Shown here: positions 1-6,582 of the stretch, piece by piece
Layout of the letters: each line of letters begins with the position of its first letter
Numbering within the stretch: position 1 is the first letter of the stretch
From: Bacteroidaceae bacterium
Lineage (GTDB): Bacteria > Bacteroidota > Bacteroidia > Bacteroidales > Bacteroidaceae
Direction of reading: 5' to 3'
DNA: 25,935 nt
Assembly: GCA_900765575.1 (NCBI GenBank)
Contig: CAAFRW010000208.1
Coordinates: forward strand, 1 to 25,935
The notes under the pieces: model-generated
Database searches by the model: none
Told to the model about the DNA's origin: nothing
What the model saw: only the letters and a program-made list of their open reading frames with translations
Translations under genes and position numbers: made by a program

Positions 1-2159
1 TGAGGCAAAAACATCTTACCGGCACCAAAGAGCTCTCCTACTTGGTTCATGCCGGACATCAAAGGCCCTTCTATAATATCCACCGCTTTTGAATATTTGG
101 TTACGGCCTCGGCCAAATCTTCGTCCAGAAAATCACCTAATCCCTTTACCAGTGCATACTGTAATCGTTCCTCTACCGAAGATTCACGCCAAGCCAAAGC
201 AACGGAATGAGTCTTCTCAGCACCGTCTCCCGTATGCGAGGCTTCCGCTTCAGCCTTCAGCCATTCCGCCGTTTCAATTAACCGCTCCGCTGCATCCGGA
301 CGACGATTCAGCACCACATCTTCAATCCGCTCCAACACATCTGCGGGAATATCATTATACATCACCGAAGTAGAAGGATTTACAATTCCCATATCCATAC
401 CTTGCGCTATGGCATGATACAAAAATACGGCATGCATGGCTTCCCGAATATAATTATTCCCTCTGAAGGAGAAAGATAAATTGCTGACACCGCCGCTAAC
501 ATGCGCTCCCGGCAGATTCTTCTTAATCCACCCTGTAGCCCGGATAAAATCAACGGCATAGTTATTATGTTCTTCCATACCGGTGGCCACAGCCAACACA
601 TTCGGGTCAAAGATGATATGGTGAGGATTAAAATTCACTTTCTCTGTCAGCAACCGATAAGCCCGTTCACATACCTCTATCTTGCGTTCGTACGTATCGG
701 CCTGACCTTTTTCATCGAAAGCCATCACCACTACCGCTGCACCCAGTTCACGAAGCTCCCTGGCATGTGCCAAAAACTTCTCCTCCCCCTCTTTCAAAGA
801 AATGGAATTCACTATCGATTTTCCTTGCAGGCACTTCAATCCGGCACGAATTATCTCCCACTTGGAAGAGTCTATCATCATAGGAACACGGGCTATTTCC
901 GGTTCCGAAGCAATCAGATTCAGGAAATGAACCATCTCGGTTTGCGCGTCAAGCAGGCCATCGTCCATATTGATATCCAATACCAACGCGCCATCCTCCA
1001 CCTGTTTACGGGCTATAGAAAGCGCTTCATCGTATTTCTTCTCATTAATCAGACGCAAAAACTTGCGAGAACCTGCCACATTACAACGCTCTCCGATATT
1101 CACAAAATTAATTTCAGGCTTTACTTCCAACAACTCCAAACCGGACAACCATAAATGTTCCGGCTCCGGGACAGGAACATGCGGTTTGGCACCTTCAACC
1201 AAGGCTCCATATTGAGCAATATAGGCATCCGTTGTTCCACAACAACCTCCTATCACATTCACCAAACCCTCGTCCACATACTCTTTTACCTGAGCGGCCA
1301 TTTGTTCGGGCGTCTGGTCATATTGGCCTAAACTGTTAGGCAGTCCGGCATTAGGATAAACGGTAATGTAATAAGGGGCGCAAGCCGCCAAACGTTCGAG
1401 GAAAGGTTTCAACTGCTTTGCGCCGAAAGAACAGTTCAACCCCACGGAAAAGATAGGAGCATGCTGCACGGAAGCTAGGAAAGCCTCCAAAGTTTGTCCC
1501 GACAACGTACGTCCCCCTGCATCCGAGACGGTGGCCGAAAGCATTACCGGAACCGCATGGTTTTCCTTTTGCATGACCTTTTCCGCAGCAAACAAGGCCG
1601 CTTTGGTATTCAATGTATCGAAGATAGTTTCAATTAGAAGCGCATCCACTCCCCCTTGAATCATCGCTCTAATCTGCTCTTCGTATGCCAGAGCCAATCC
1701 ATCAAACGTCAAAGCACGGGAAGCCGGATTGTTTACATCCGAACTCATGGAGCAGGTTTTATTGGTGGGACCTATCGAACCTGCAACAAAACGCGGTTTC
1801 GAAGGATTCATCTTTGTGTATTCGTCGGCCATCTCGCGGGCAATCTTACAAGCCGCCAAATTCATCTCCACACAGAAATCCTCCACATGGTAATCAGCCA
1901 TAGAAATCCGGTTCGCACTGAATGTATTGGTTTCAATAATATCCGCTCCGGCTTCGAGATATTTACGATGGATATCACGGATAACATCCGGCCGTGTAAG
2001 AGAAAGCAAATCATTATTGCCTTTCAACTGTCCGGTTATCTCAACAAAACGTTCTCCCCGGAAATCTTCTTCACGTAAATTGTATTGTTGAATCATGGTG
2101 CCCATCGCACCATCCAGAATCAGGATTCGATTCTTGATAAGTTCTTCAATTCTACACAT
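1..2159 (-). CDS. metH: Cobalamin-dependent methionine synthase, 3' end outside window
   Basis: Transfers a methyl group from methyltetrahydrofolate to homocysteine through cobalamin to make methionine in the cytoplasm. The frame is open from an ATG at 2159 to the left edge (about 719 codons, no stop), so the gene is partial. The homocysteine-binding domain covers about residues 1-310: the N-terminus reads ILDGAMGTMIQ, and the zinc ligands are visible as Cys243 (GLNCSFGA) and Cys306-Cys307 (GGCCGTT), close to the E. coli positions. The pterin domain follows (NFVNIGERCNVAGS, then DINMDDGLLD, MIDSSKW). The visible end is the cobalamin cap region (MNQVGELFGAGKMFLP). The cobalamin loop and any activation domain lie outside the window. 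It is downstream of smpB on the same strand with a gap of about 110 nt. Family assignment is secure. Confidence 0.96.
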   Translation of the reverse strand, partial: MCRIEELIKNRILILDGAMGTMIQQYNLREEDFRGERFVEITGQLKGNNDLLSLTRPDVIRDIHRKYLEAGADIIETNTFSANRISMADYHVEDFCVEMNLAACKIAREMADEYTKMNPSKPRFVAGSIGPTNKTCSMSSDVNNPASRALTFDGLALAYEEQIRAMIQGGVDALLIETIFDTLNTKAALFAAEKVMQKENHAVPVMLSATVSDAGGRTLSGQTLEAFLASVQHAPIFSVGLNCSFGAKQLKPFLERLAACAPYYITVYPNAGLPNSLGQYDQTPEQMAAQVKEYVDEGLVNVIGGCCGTTDAYIAQYGALVEGAKPHVPVPEPEHLWLSGLELLEVKPEINFVNIGERCNVAGSRKFLRLINEKKYDEALSIARKQVEDGALVLDINMDDGLLDAQTEMVHFLNLIASEPEIARVPMMIDSSKWEIIRAGLKCLQGKSIVNSISLKEGEEKFLAHARELRELGAAVVVMAFDEKGQADTYERKIEVCERAYRLLTEKVNFNPHHIIFDPNVLAVATGMEEHNNYAVDFIRATGWIKKNLPGAHVSGGVSNLSFSFRGNNYIREAMHAVFLYHAIAQGMDMGIVNPSTSVMYNDIPADVLERIEDVVLNRRPDAAERLIETAEWLKAEAEASHTGDGAEKTHSVALAWRESSVEERLQYALVKGLGDFLDEDLAEAVTKYSKAVDIIEGPLMSGMNQVGELFGAGKMFLP

Positions 2160-2177
2160 GTTCCCCTTCTTTCTTTT

Positions 2178-2216
2178 TCACTTACCCTCTGCCAAGAGTA
2201 GAAACCATTTATACAT
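2178..2216 (-). other. Possible 12-codon leader ORF upstream of metH
   Basis: In the smpB-metH gap an ATG at 2216 opens a 12-codon frame (MYKWFLLLAEGK, stop at 2178-2180) that ends 18 nt before the metH start. It is preceded by CCGGAGGTAG, an unusually good Shine-Dalgarno match for a Bacteroidales genome; that stretch can also pair with an upstream TCCGG. A small CTCT-TGGC-AGAG hairpin lies inside it. Translation and any role in metH control are inferences; the frame is short enough to arise by chance. Confidence 0.25.
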
Positions 2217-2270
2217 CCAACTACCTCCGGTTTTGAGATAATCCGGAAGAAACGTTTTCCGCTTTCTTTC

Positions 2271-2726
2271 CTATTTCTTAAACATCCGGTCCATCTCCCG
2301 GCGGTCGTCTTTCTCTTTCAACGCTTCGCGTTTATCATATTGCTTTTTACCTTTAGCCAAAGCGATAACGACTTTTGCCAAGCCTTTTTCATTGATATAC
2401 AAACGAGTGGGCACAATCGTAAAACCATTTTCTTTGGTAGCACGCTGCAATTTGAGCAATTCTTTGCGGTTCAGCAGCAGTTTACGGTCTCTGCGTGCCG
2501 TATGGTTGTTATACGAACCATAAAAATATTCTGCGATATGCATGTTTTTAACCCACAGTTCTCCACGTGAGAAAAAACAGAAAGTATCTACCAAGCTAGC
2601 TTTCCCCAACCGGATAGATTTTATTTCCGTACCTGTCAACACAATACCTGCTGTGTAGGTATCGATAAACTCGTAATCGAACGAGGCACGTTTATTCTTT
2701 ATATTTACTTGAGTGGTTGCTTTCAT
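2271..2726 (-). CDS. smpB: SsrA-binding protein SmpB
   Basis: Binds tmRNA and delivers it to stalled ribosomes in trans-translation. The 151-aa product has the usual family length and sequence: an N-terminal NIKNKRASFDYE strand, the TGTEIKSIR and LGKASLVD core of the OB-fold, the GSYNNHTARRDRKLLL segment, and a basic C-terminal tail (KGKKQYDKREALKEKDDRREMDRM) that enters the mRNA channel in known SmpB-tmRNA complexes. It starts 6 nt after the stop of the Yip1-family gene and precedes metH, so the three are probably cotranscribed leftward. Confidence 0.97.
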   Translation of the reverse strand: MKATTQVNIKNKRASFDYEFIDTYTAGIVLTGTEIKSIRLGKASLVDTFCFFSRGELWVKNMHIAEYFYGSYNNHTARRDRKLLLNRKELLKLQRATKENGFTIVPTRLYINEKGLAKVVIALAKGKKQYDKREALKEKDDRREMDRMFKK

Positions 2727-2732
2727 TTCTTT

Positions 2733-3302
2733 TTACCTCAACGTCACCGACATATAATCAAACAACACTTTTAATACAATAGGCGAAAGGATAATGATGG
2801 CCGATACAATCAACGTGTACGAAAGGAGTTTCTCTTCTTTCACCATCATTAGTTTTTGTGCGCCTTCCCATACTACCCATACAATATAAAATTGCAATAT
2901 CCAGCGTAGAATAAAAAAGCTGGGAAACAATCCTAAAACAATATCGAGTACAAATAGTACCGACATGGAATAACCTACAAATTGTTGGCACAATATAAGC
3001 TCATGCTCTCTCTTCAACGCTTTCATGCCATAAAGGTTTACCAGATAAGACGCCAAGAAGTAACCTCCGAAAAGGGATACCAAAACAGCACAGGCTTTCG
3101 TCATGGCGGTTTGTAGGGAGAAAGCATCAAAACTGAATGAAAGGCTTCCCAAAAAGACGGCCAAACCGCATAAACCAATTAAAGGATAAACAAAAGCAGC
3201 CAAAACCTTTCGCTTATCCTCCTCAATAAGAATTTCCTCCCAAGCTTTCGCCGGGGAGGAAATCAATAACAATAATCTATTAAAAAGTTCTTTATAATTC
3301 AA
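2733..3302 (-). CDS. Yip1-family integral membrane protein
   Basis: A 189-aa protein with about five hydrophobic segments (near residues 35-60, 68-92, 105-125, 128-150 and 160-185) after a short amphipathic N-terminus containing LLLISSPAKAWEEI. This resembles bacterial Yip1-domain proteins, which often begin with a line like P-x-x-x-W-x-x-I ahead of the membrane helices. Function in bacteria is not established. It lies 12 nt after the lipoprotein gene and 6 nt before smpB on the same strand, so it is probably part of one leftward operon. Family call is by pattern recognition; the membrane location is clear. Confidence 0.75.
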   Translation of the reverse strand: MNYKELFNRLLLLISSPAKAWEEILIEEDKRKVLAAFVYPLIGLCGLAVFLGSLSFSFDAFSLQTAMTKACAVLVSLFGGYFLASYLVNLYGMKALKREHELILCQQFVGYSMSVLFVLDIVLGLFPSFFILRWILQFYIVWVVWEGAQKLMMVKEEKLLSYTLIVSAIIILSPIVLKVLFDYMSVTLR

Positions 3303-3314
3303 TGCGTCAATAAA

Positions 3315-4145
3315 TTAATAGTAATTTTTAAACATAGAAACCGTGCAATAATTGGTTCCGTAGAATGTTCCGGTTAATTTATCAGAGTCGCTACATAGTT
3401 CGCGGTCTTCTCCGGTTACATACAGCACAGATAATTCAATCTTATCCTCATCCCTTAAACCAGCGCCCTGCATCTCGTAATAGATATCTTCTACATCCAC
3501 GCTTACGGGAATTTCATAACCTGTTATCAATTTATAACCGTCTTTCAGTTTACCCTCTGTATCAACACATTCTGCTTTATGATTATTATAGACTAATACC
3601 AACTCCAGTTTTTTAGCCGAAGCATCAAAAGTCTTCTGCAACAACTCAACATCAATCGTTACCGGAGATTCAGTTTTATCAACTGTTTTAGTATACCATT
3701 CCGCCTTAATACTGAAATTCATATATCCATTACCAAAAGAACCGAATGACAACCAGCTTAGAGATTCCACTTCCGATGTAGTCATTGCAGCCAAATAGTC
3801 AGCATAATTATCAGGCTTTTCATACTCCCCTTTTGTGCAAACACCAGCCTGATAGATATTTTCCAAATTAACCGAAGCAGTTTTATCGTTATTCTGAAGC
3901 TTAGCAATAGCAGCTTCATACTCTTCACCGGGAACAGAGGCGTAAATATATACCCTATCGTACATAGTTAAATTCAGCGCATTCGTTTTTAATGTCAAAC
4001 CATTATCCAATACAATGGAAGAAGATGTACTAACCGAACCTGTACCTGTAACATACTGAGTATTATCTCCATCTCCCAAACAAGAAGTAAAAGTCATCGC
4101 TATCACTGATAGCATTGCAAGCATTGATAACTTGAAGTTTTTCAT
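3315..4145 (-). CDS. NigD-like secreted lipoprotein
   Basis: A 276-aa protein with a lipoprotein signal: a lysine at residue 2, a hydrophobic stretch LSMLAMLSVIAMTF and a lipobox ending FTSC at Cys22, followed by acidic residues (LGDGDN) that in Bacteroidales are typical of surface or periplasmic lipoproteins. The rest is beta-rich. The segment with LDNGLTL followed by YDRVYIYASV, and the later GNGYMNFSIKAEWY, resemble the N-terminal OB and C-terminal beta-sandwich domains of NigD-like proteins. Function of NigD-like proteins is not firmly known. It is the first gene of the leftward cluster with yip1-like, smpB and metH. It could instead be an unrelated Bacteroidales lipoprotein. Confidence 0.65.
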   Translation of the reverse strand: MKNFKLSMLAMLSVIAMTFTSCLGDGDNTQYVTGTGSVSTSSSIVLDNGLTLKTNALNLTMYDRVYIYASVPGEEYEAAIAKLQNNDKTASVNLENIYQAGVCTKGEYEKPDNYADYLAAMTTSEVESLSWLSFGSFGNGYMNFSIKAEWYTKTVDKTESPVTIDVELLQKTFDASAKKLELVLVYNNHKAECVDTEGKLKDGYKLITGYEIPVSVDVEDIYYEMQGAGLRDEDKIELSVLYVTGEDRELCSDSDKLTGTFYGTNYCTVSMFKNYY

Positions 4146-4186
4146 AATTTATTTATTTGTTTTTTTGTTGTTAGAGTTAGCGGATG

Positions 4187-4194
4187 CAAATGTA
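4187..4194 (-). promoter_or_regulatory. Putative -7 element for the lipoprotein gene
   Basis: The minus strand reads TACATTTG, a full match to the Bacteroidales -7 consensus TAnnTTTG, about 40 nt before the lipoprotein ATG. No clear -33 TTTG is seen at the usual distance, so the call rests on one box. Confidence 0.4.
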
Positions 4195-4360
4195 TAAAAA
4201 GAATCGATGCATAGTTCATAGATTTAAGTTTTTTATTATTTACCGCCGTTTTTCTCTGTAAATTAAACATTGATTTCCCTATCCATCCCTTTCTGAATGA
4301 TGGATTTATAGAGTAAACGGAGCCAATGCCAAAATACTGCACAAGGGTATGAAAAAAATA

Positions 4361-4395
4361 TTATTTTTATAGCTCTTACGGAAAACCGACCGTTT
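4361..4395. repeat. 35-bp direct repeat, copy 1
   Basis: These 35 bases match 4916-4950 with one difference (g at 4381, a at 4936). The copies are in the same orientation and 555 bp apart. They begin TTATTTTTATAGCTCTTACG and end CCGACCGTTT. Both lie in gene-free DNA and bracket the 22-bp palindrome array. Confidence 0.9.
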
Positions 4396-4576
4396 GCAGT
4401 AATTAATTCCGTTAAACCTGTGATGACTATACGAGATATCATTTACCACACCATCCATACCCTTTACTTTTTTGATGAAACATCTTACTTTATCACACAC
4501 TTTGTTATGCCAAGCCGAGGAATTTCTTTTTGACGAAGCAAAAGTAGCTAAACCCAGCCAATGCAAAGTACGCAAC

Positions 4577-4621
4577 GTCCACATGCGTACAGTTACGGAC
4601 AACAAAGTCCACATATGTACA
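4577..4621. repeat. Paired 15-bp direct repeat with palindromes
   Basis: GTCCACATGCGTACA at 4577-4591 recurs as GTCCACATATGTACA at 4607-4621, exactly 30 bp later (two differences). The first copy also forms a perfect 7-bp inverted repeat with upstream DNA: GTACGCA at 4568-4574 and TGCGTAC at 4584-4590. This resembles a paired operator, but no regulator or target is evident. Confidence 0.6.
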
Positions 4622-4699
4622 ATTCCTTCCCTAAAAAGCTTATGCGAATGGATAGAGTATCTGGAAAAAAGGAATCCACCCTGATAGTTTCCGAAAAGA

Positions 4700-4809
4700 T
4701 TCTTAAGAAACTAGCGGGACTTTCTTAAGAGTTTTCCGAAAGATTCTTAAGAAACTTACGAAACCTTCTTAAGAGTTTGGAAATAGATTCTTAAGAGTAT
4801 TTCTTCTCA
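4700..4809. repeat. Five-copy palindrome array, 22-bp period (TTCTTAAGA core)
   Basis: TTCTTAAGA starts at 4700, 4722, 4744, 4766 and 4788, exactly 22 bp apart each time. The core TCTTAAGA is a perfect palindrome, and copies 1 and 3 extend to the 10-bp palindrome TTCTTAAGAA. Flanks alternate: copies 1 and 3 continue AAGAAACT, copies 2 and 4 continue AAGAGTTT, copy 5 AAGAGTAT. The spacer bases between cores differ, so the phase and core are conserved rather than the whole unit. There is no gene within about 300 bp on either side. Confidence 0.92.
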
Positions 4810-4915
4810 ATTTCCGAATTCACTTACAAGAAACGGCGGACGGACGACAGGAAATAGATGATGAGAATACGTTTAGTCCGTTTAAAGTGTCCCTATAACA
4901 AAAACAGAAAAAAGA

Positions 4916-4950
4916 TTATTTTTATAGCTCTTACGAAAAACCGACCGTTT
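4916..4950. repeat. 35-bp direct repeat, copy 2
   Basis: Second copy of the repeat at 4361-4395, same orientation, one mismatch. Both copies follow an A-rich run. Confidence 0.9.
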
Positions 4951-5065
4951 TTCATACGATTATTTCACTTGTTTTCAATTCATTAGATAAAAACCCCAAA
5001 CGGTTTTCCAAACGCAAAACAGATTCTATCACCTATTTATTAAGAAACAAAGATAAGAACCAATG

Positions 5066-5112
5066 CATATTCTTTCTTAACAGAAAGGAATATGGGGGGA
5101 GTGTTTTTTTAA
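5066..5112 (+). terminator. Hairpin followed by T-run, weak terminator candidate
   Basis: CATATTCTTTCT at 5066-5077 pairs with AGAAAGGAATATG at 5082-5094 around the loop TAAC, with one bulged base. A G-rich stretch and then a run of seven or more T follow on the plus strand. The T-run starts about ten bases after the stem, which is not canonical, and no plus-strand gene lies upstream. Confidence 0.3.
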
Positions 5113-5627
5113 TTCTTCACTATCGTCGCAAATTCCTCAATATGTTCATCCACGTATGTGGCAATACATCCCGTAACCTCCTCTTCCATTTCGATATAGG
5201 CTTCTTCCAAATCATCGAAAGCCTCATATTGTTCGTACATCGCCATAAACTCCTTCTCCGAACATTCTTTGGTCAAATCAGCTTTATGCTTGTCGTATAT
5301 CTCTTTCGCCTTATACACCAATTTAGAGAATTCCCCCGCACCAAACATGCGCATGGCCTTGGCAAACGGATTATCAAAGATATAAGGGCCGTATCCATTC
5401 TGAATCAATTGAACGAAACCGCCTTCCATCACCTCCTCCCGAAAGAAATGATATCCCAGCAACGAATGCTGATAACCACTAAGCAGATGCATGGTTTCTC
5501 CAGTCAATTCACCATGAATCACCTCCAGGTATTTGTCGGTAAATACTTTTAAAAAAGCGTCCATTCCCTCAGAAGCAGCTTGCTTCAAAGCCTCATCCGA
5601 TACTTGTATAATTGCATTTTCTATCAT
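5109..5627 (-). CDS. DMP19-family (DUF4375) acidic protein
   Basis: A 172-aa cytoplasmic protein that I assign to the DUF4375/DMP19 family from its central core: LSGYQHSLLGYHFFREEVMEGGF, then QLIQNGYGPYIFDNP, then the FSKLVYKAKEIYDKH helix. It is strongly acidic: by direct count 34 Asp/Glu against 14 Lys/Arg, with acidic clusters near the C-terminus (FDDLEEAYIEMEEE). The named relative, Neisseria DMP19, is a DNA-mimic protein; whether this copy does the same is inference. No signal peptide or membrane segment. It stands alone, reading leftward and divergent from the NifU-like operon. Confidence 0.75.
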   Translation of the reverse strand: MIENAIIQVSDEALKQAASEGMDAFLKVFTDKYLEVIHGELTGETMHLLSGYQHSLLGYHFFREEVMEGGFVQLIQNGYGPYIFDNPFAKAMRMFGAGEFSKLVYKAKEIYDKHKADLTKECSEKEFMAMYEQYEAFDDLEEAYIEMEEEVTGCIATYVDEHIEEFATIVKN

Positions 5628-5644
5628 CTTCGTCTATTTTTTCA

Positions 5645-5652
5645 CAAAGATA
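5645..5652 (-). promoter_or_regulatory. Putative -7 element for the DMP19-family gene
   Basis: The minus strand reads TATCTTTG (TAnnTTTG consensus) 17 nt before the ATG. A loose -33 (ATTG) lies 21 nt upstream. Confidence 0.45.
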
Positions 5653-5751
5653 GCGATAAAAAAGAAAAAGTTACAATGAAGAGAAAAAAAATAATTTGTT
5701 CATCACTTTATTATTTTTTATAAAAAAAGCAGAAAAACCTGCTGGTTTGTG

Positions 5752-5782
5752 TTTGCGCCCCCAAACAAAAAGCGTACCTTTG
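5752..5782 (+). promoter_or_regulatory. Bacteroidales-type promoter for the NifU-like/GGGtGRT operon
   Basis: TTTG at 5752-5755, 19 nt, then TACCTTTG at 5775-5782 matches the -33/-7 consensus fully. The predicted leader is about 75 nt and holds a small 8-bp hairpin (AAGAGAGG, loop CATT, CCTCTTTT at 5796-5815). Confidence 0.7.
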
Positions 5783-5863
5783 TGGACGAATTCGGAAGAG
5801 AGGCATTCCTCTTTTTCATGTGGTTACAAAATAACTAATTTTATTACCAAAAACGAATAGAAT

Positions 5864-6565
5864 ATGACTTATTCTCACGAAGTAGAACACATGTGTGTTG
5901 TGAAAAAAGGTCCAAATCACGGACCGGCTCCAATTCCCGAAGAAGGTAAATGGATTCAAGCAAAAGAAATCAAAGACATTTCCGGTTTAACTCACGGTAT
6001 TGGTTGGTGTGCTCCTCAACAAGGTGCCTGCAAACTGACCTTGAATGTGAAAGAAGGTGTAATTGAAGAGTGTTTAATAGAGACTATCGGTTGCTCCGGT
6101 ATGACTCACTCTGCAGCGATGGCTTCTGAAATCCTTCCGGGTAAAACGATTCTTGAGGCAATGAATACCGACCTCGTATGCGATGCCATCAATACCGCTA
6201 TGCGTGAATTGTTCCTCCAAATTGTTTACGGACGTACTCAATCGGCTTTCTCTGAAGGCGGTCTGATTATCGGTGCCGGTTTGGAAGATTTGGGTAAAGG
6301 TCTGATTAGCCAAACAGGTACGCTTTACGGAACCAAAGTGAAAGGAACCCGTTATCTGCAATTGACAGAAGGTTACATCACTAAAATGTTCCTCGACAAA
6401 GACGACCAGGTTTGCGGATACGAATTCGTCCACATGGGCAAATTTATGGATGCTATCAAAAAAGGCGTTCCTGCTGATGAAGCATTAAAGAGCGTTACCG
6501 GAACATACGGACGTACGAAACCGGAACAGGGAATTGTTAAATCTATTGACCCACGTAAAGAATAA
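5864..6565 (+). CDS. NifU/IscU-like iron-sulfur scaffold protein (divergent)
   Basis: A 233-aa cytoplasmic protein related to the IscU/NifU N-terminal scaffold fold, which assembles Fe-S clusters on conserved cysteines. Visible are GWCAPQQGACKLTL (Cys49, Cys56) where IscU has its first ligand motif, IETIGCSGMTHSAAMASE (Cys77) matching the IscU FGCGSAIASSS segment, and PGKTILEAMNTDLVCDAI (Cys106) in the position of the third-cysteine region. It departs from IscU: the Asp two residues after the first ligand is not evident, the HCS motif is absent, and there is a C-terminal extension of about 90 residues. It is followed after 17 nt by the GGGtGRT gene with an AAGGAGG Shine-Dalgarno-like stretch between them, so the two are one operon. 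Cluster assembly is the family function; the actual client is unknown. Confidence 0.8.
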   Translation: MTYSHEVEHMCVVKKGPNHGPAPIPEEGKWIQAKEIKDISGLTHGIGWCAPQQGACKLTLNVKEGVIEECLIETIGCSGMTHSAAMASEILPGKTILEAMNTDLVCDAINTAMRELFLQIVYGRTQSAFSEGGLIIGAGLEDLGKGLISQTGTLYGTKVKGTRYLQLTEGYITKMFLDKDDQVCGYEFVHMGKFMDAIKKGVPADEALKSVTGTYGRTKPEQGIVKSIDPRKE

Positions 6566-6582
6566 GAAGGAGGAACCAGAAT

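Larger units (their letters stand above)
4146..5108. other. Gene-free stretch of about 960 bp
   Basis: I see no convincing gene here. Two short open frames (4306-4614 minus and 4472-4684 plus) overlap on opposite strands and match no family I know. The stretch holds the lipoprotein promoter, the 35-bp direct repeats, the 15-bp repeat pair, the TTCTTAAGA array and a hairpin at 5066-5094. Confidence 0.7.

Noticed and set aside
89..2078. Plus-strand open frames over the first 2 kb
   Set aside because: They are antisense shadows of metH, whose minus-strand frame is open throughout and has all expected motifs.
2160..2270. Cobalamin riboswitch in front of metH
   Set aside because: At about 110 nt the gap is short for one, and the conserved B12-box sequence is not present.
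4306..4684. Overlapping open frames at 4306-4614 (minus) and 4472-4684 (plus) as genes
   Set aside because: They lie on opposite strands over the same DNA, match no family I know and have odd composition. I have a vague impression that similar small fragments are annotated in other Bacteroidales genomes, which would suit a dispersed repeat, but I cannot verify it.
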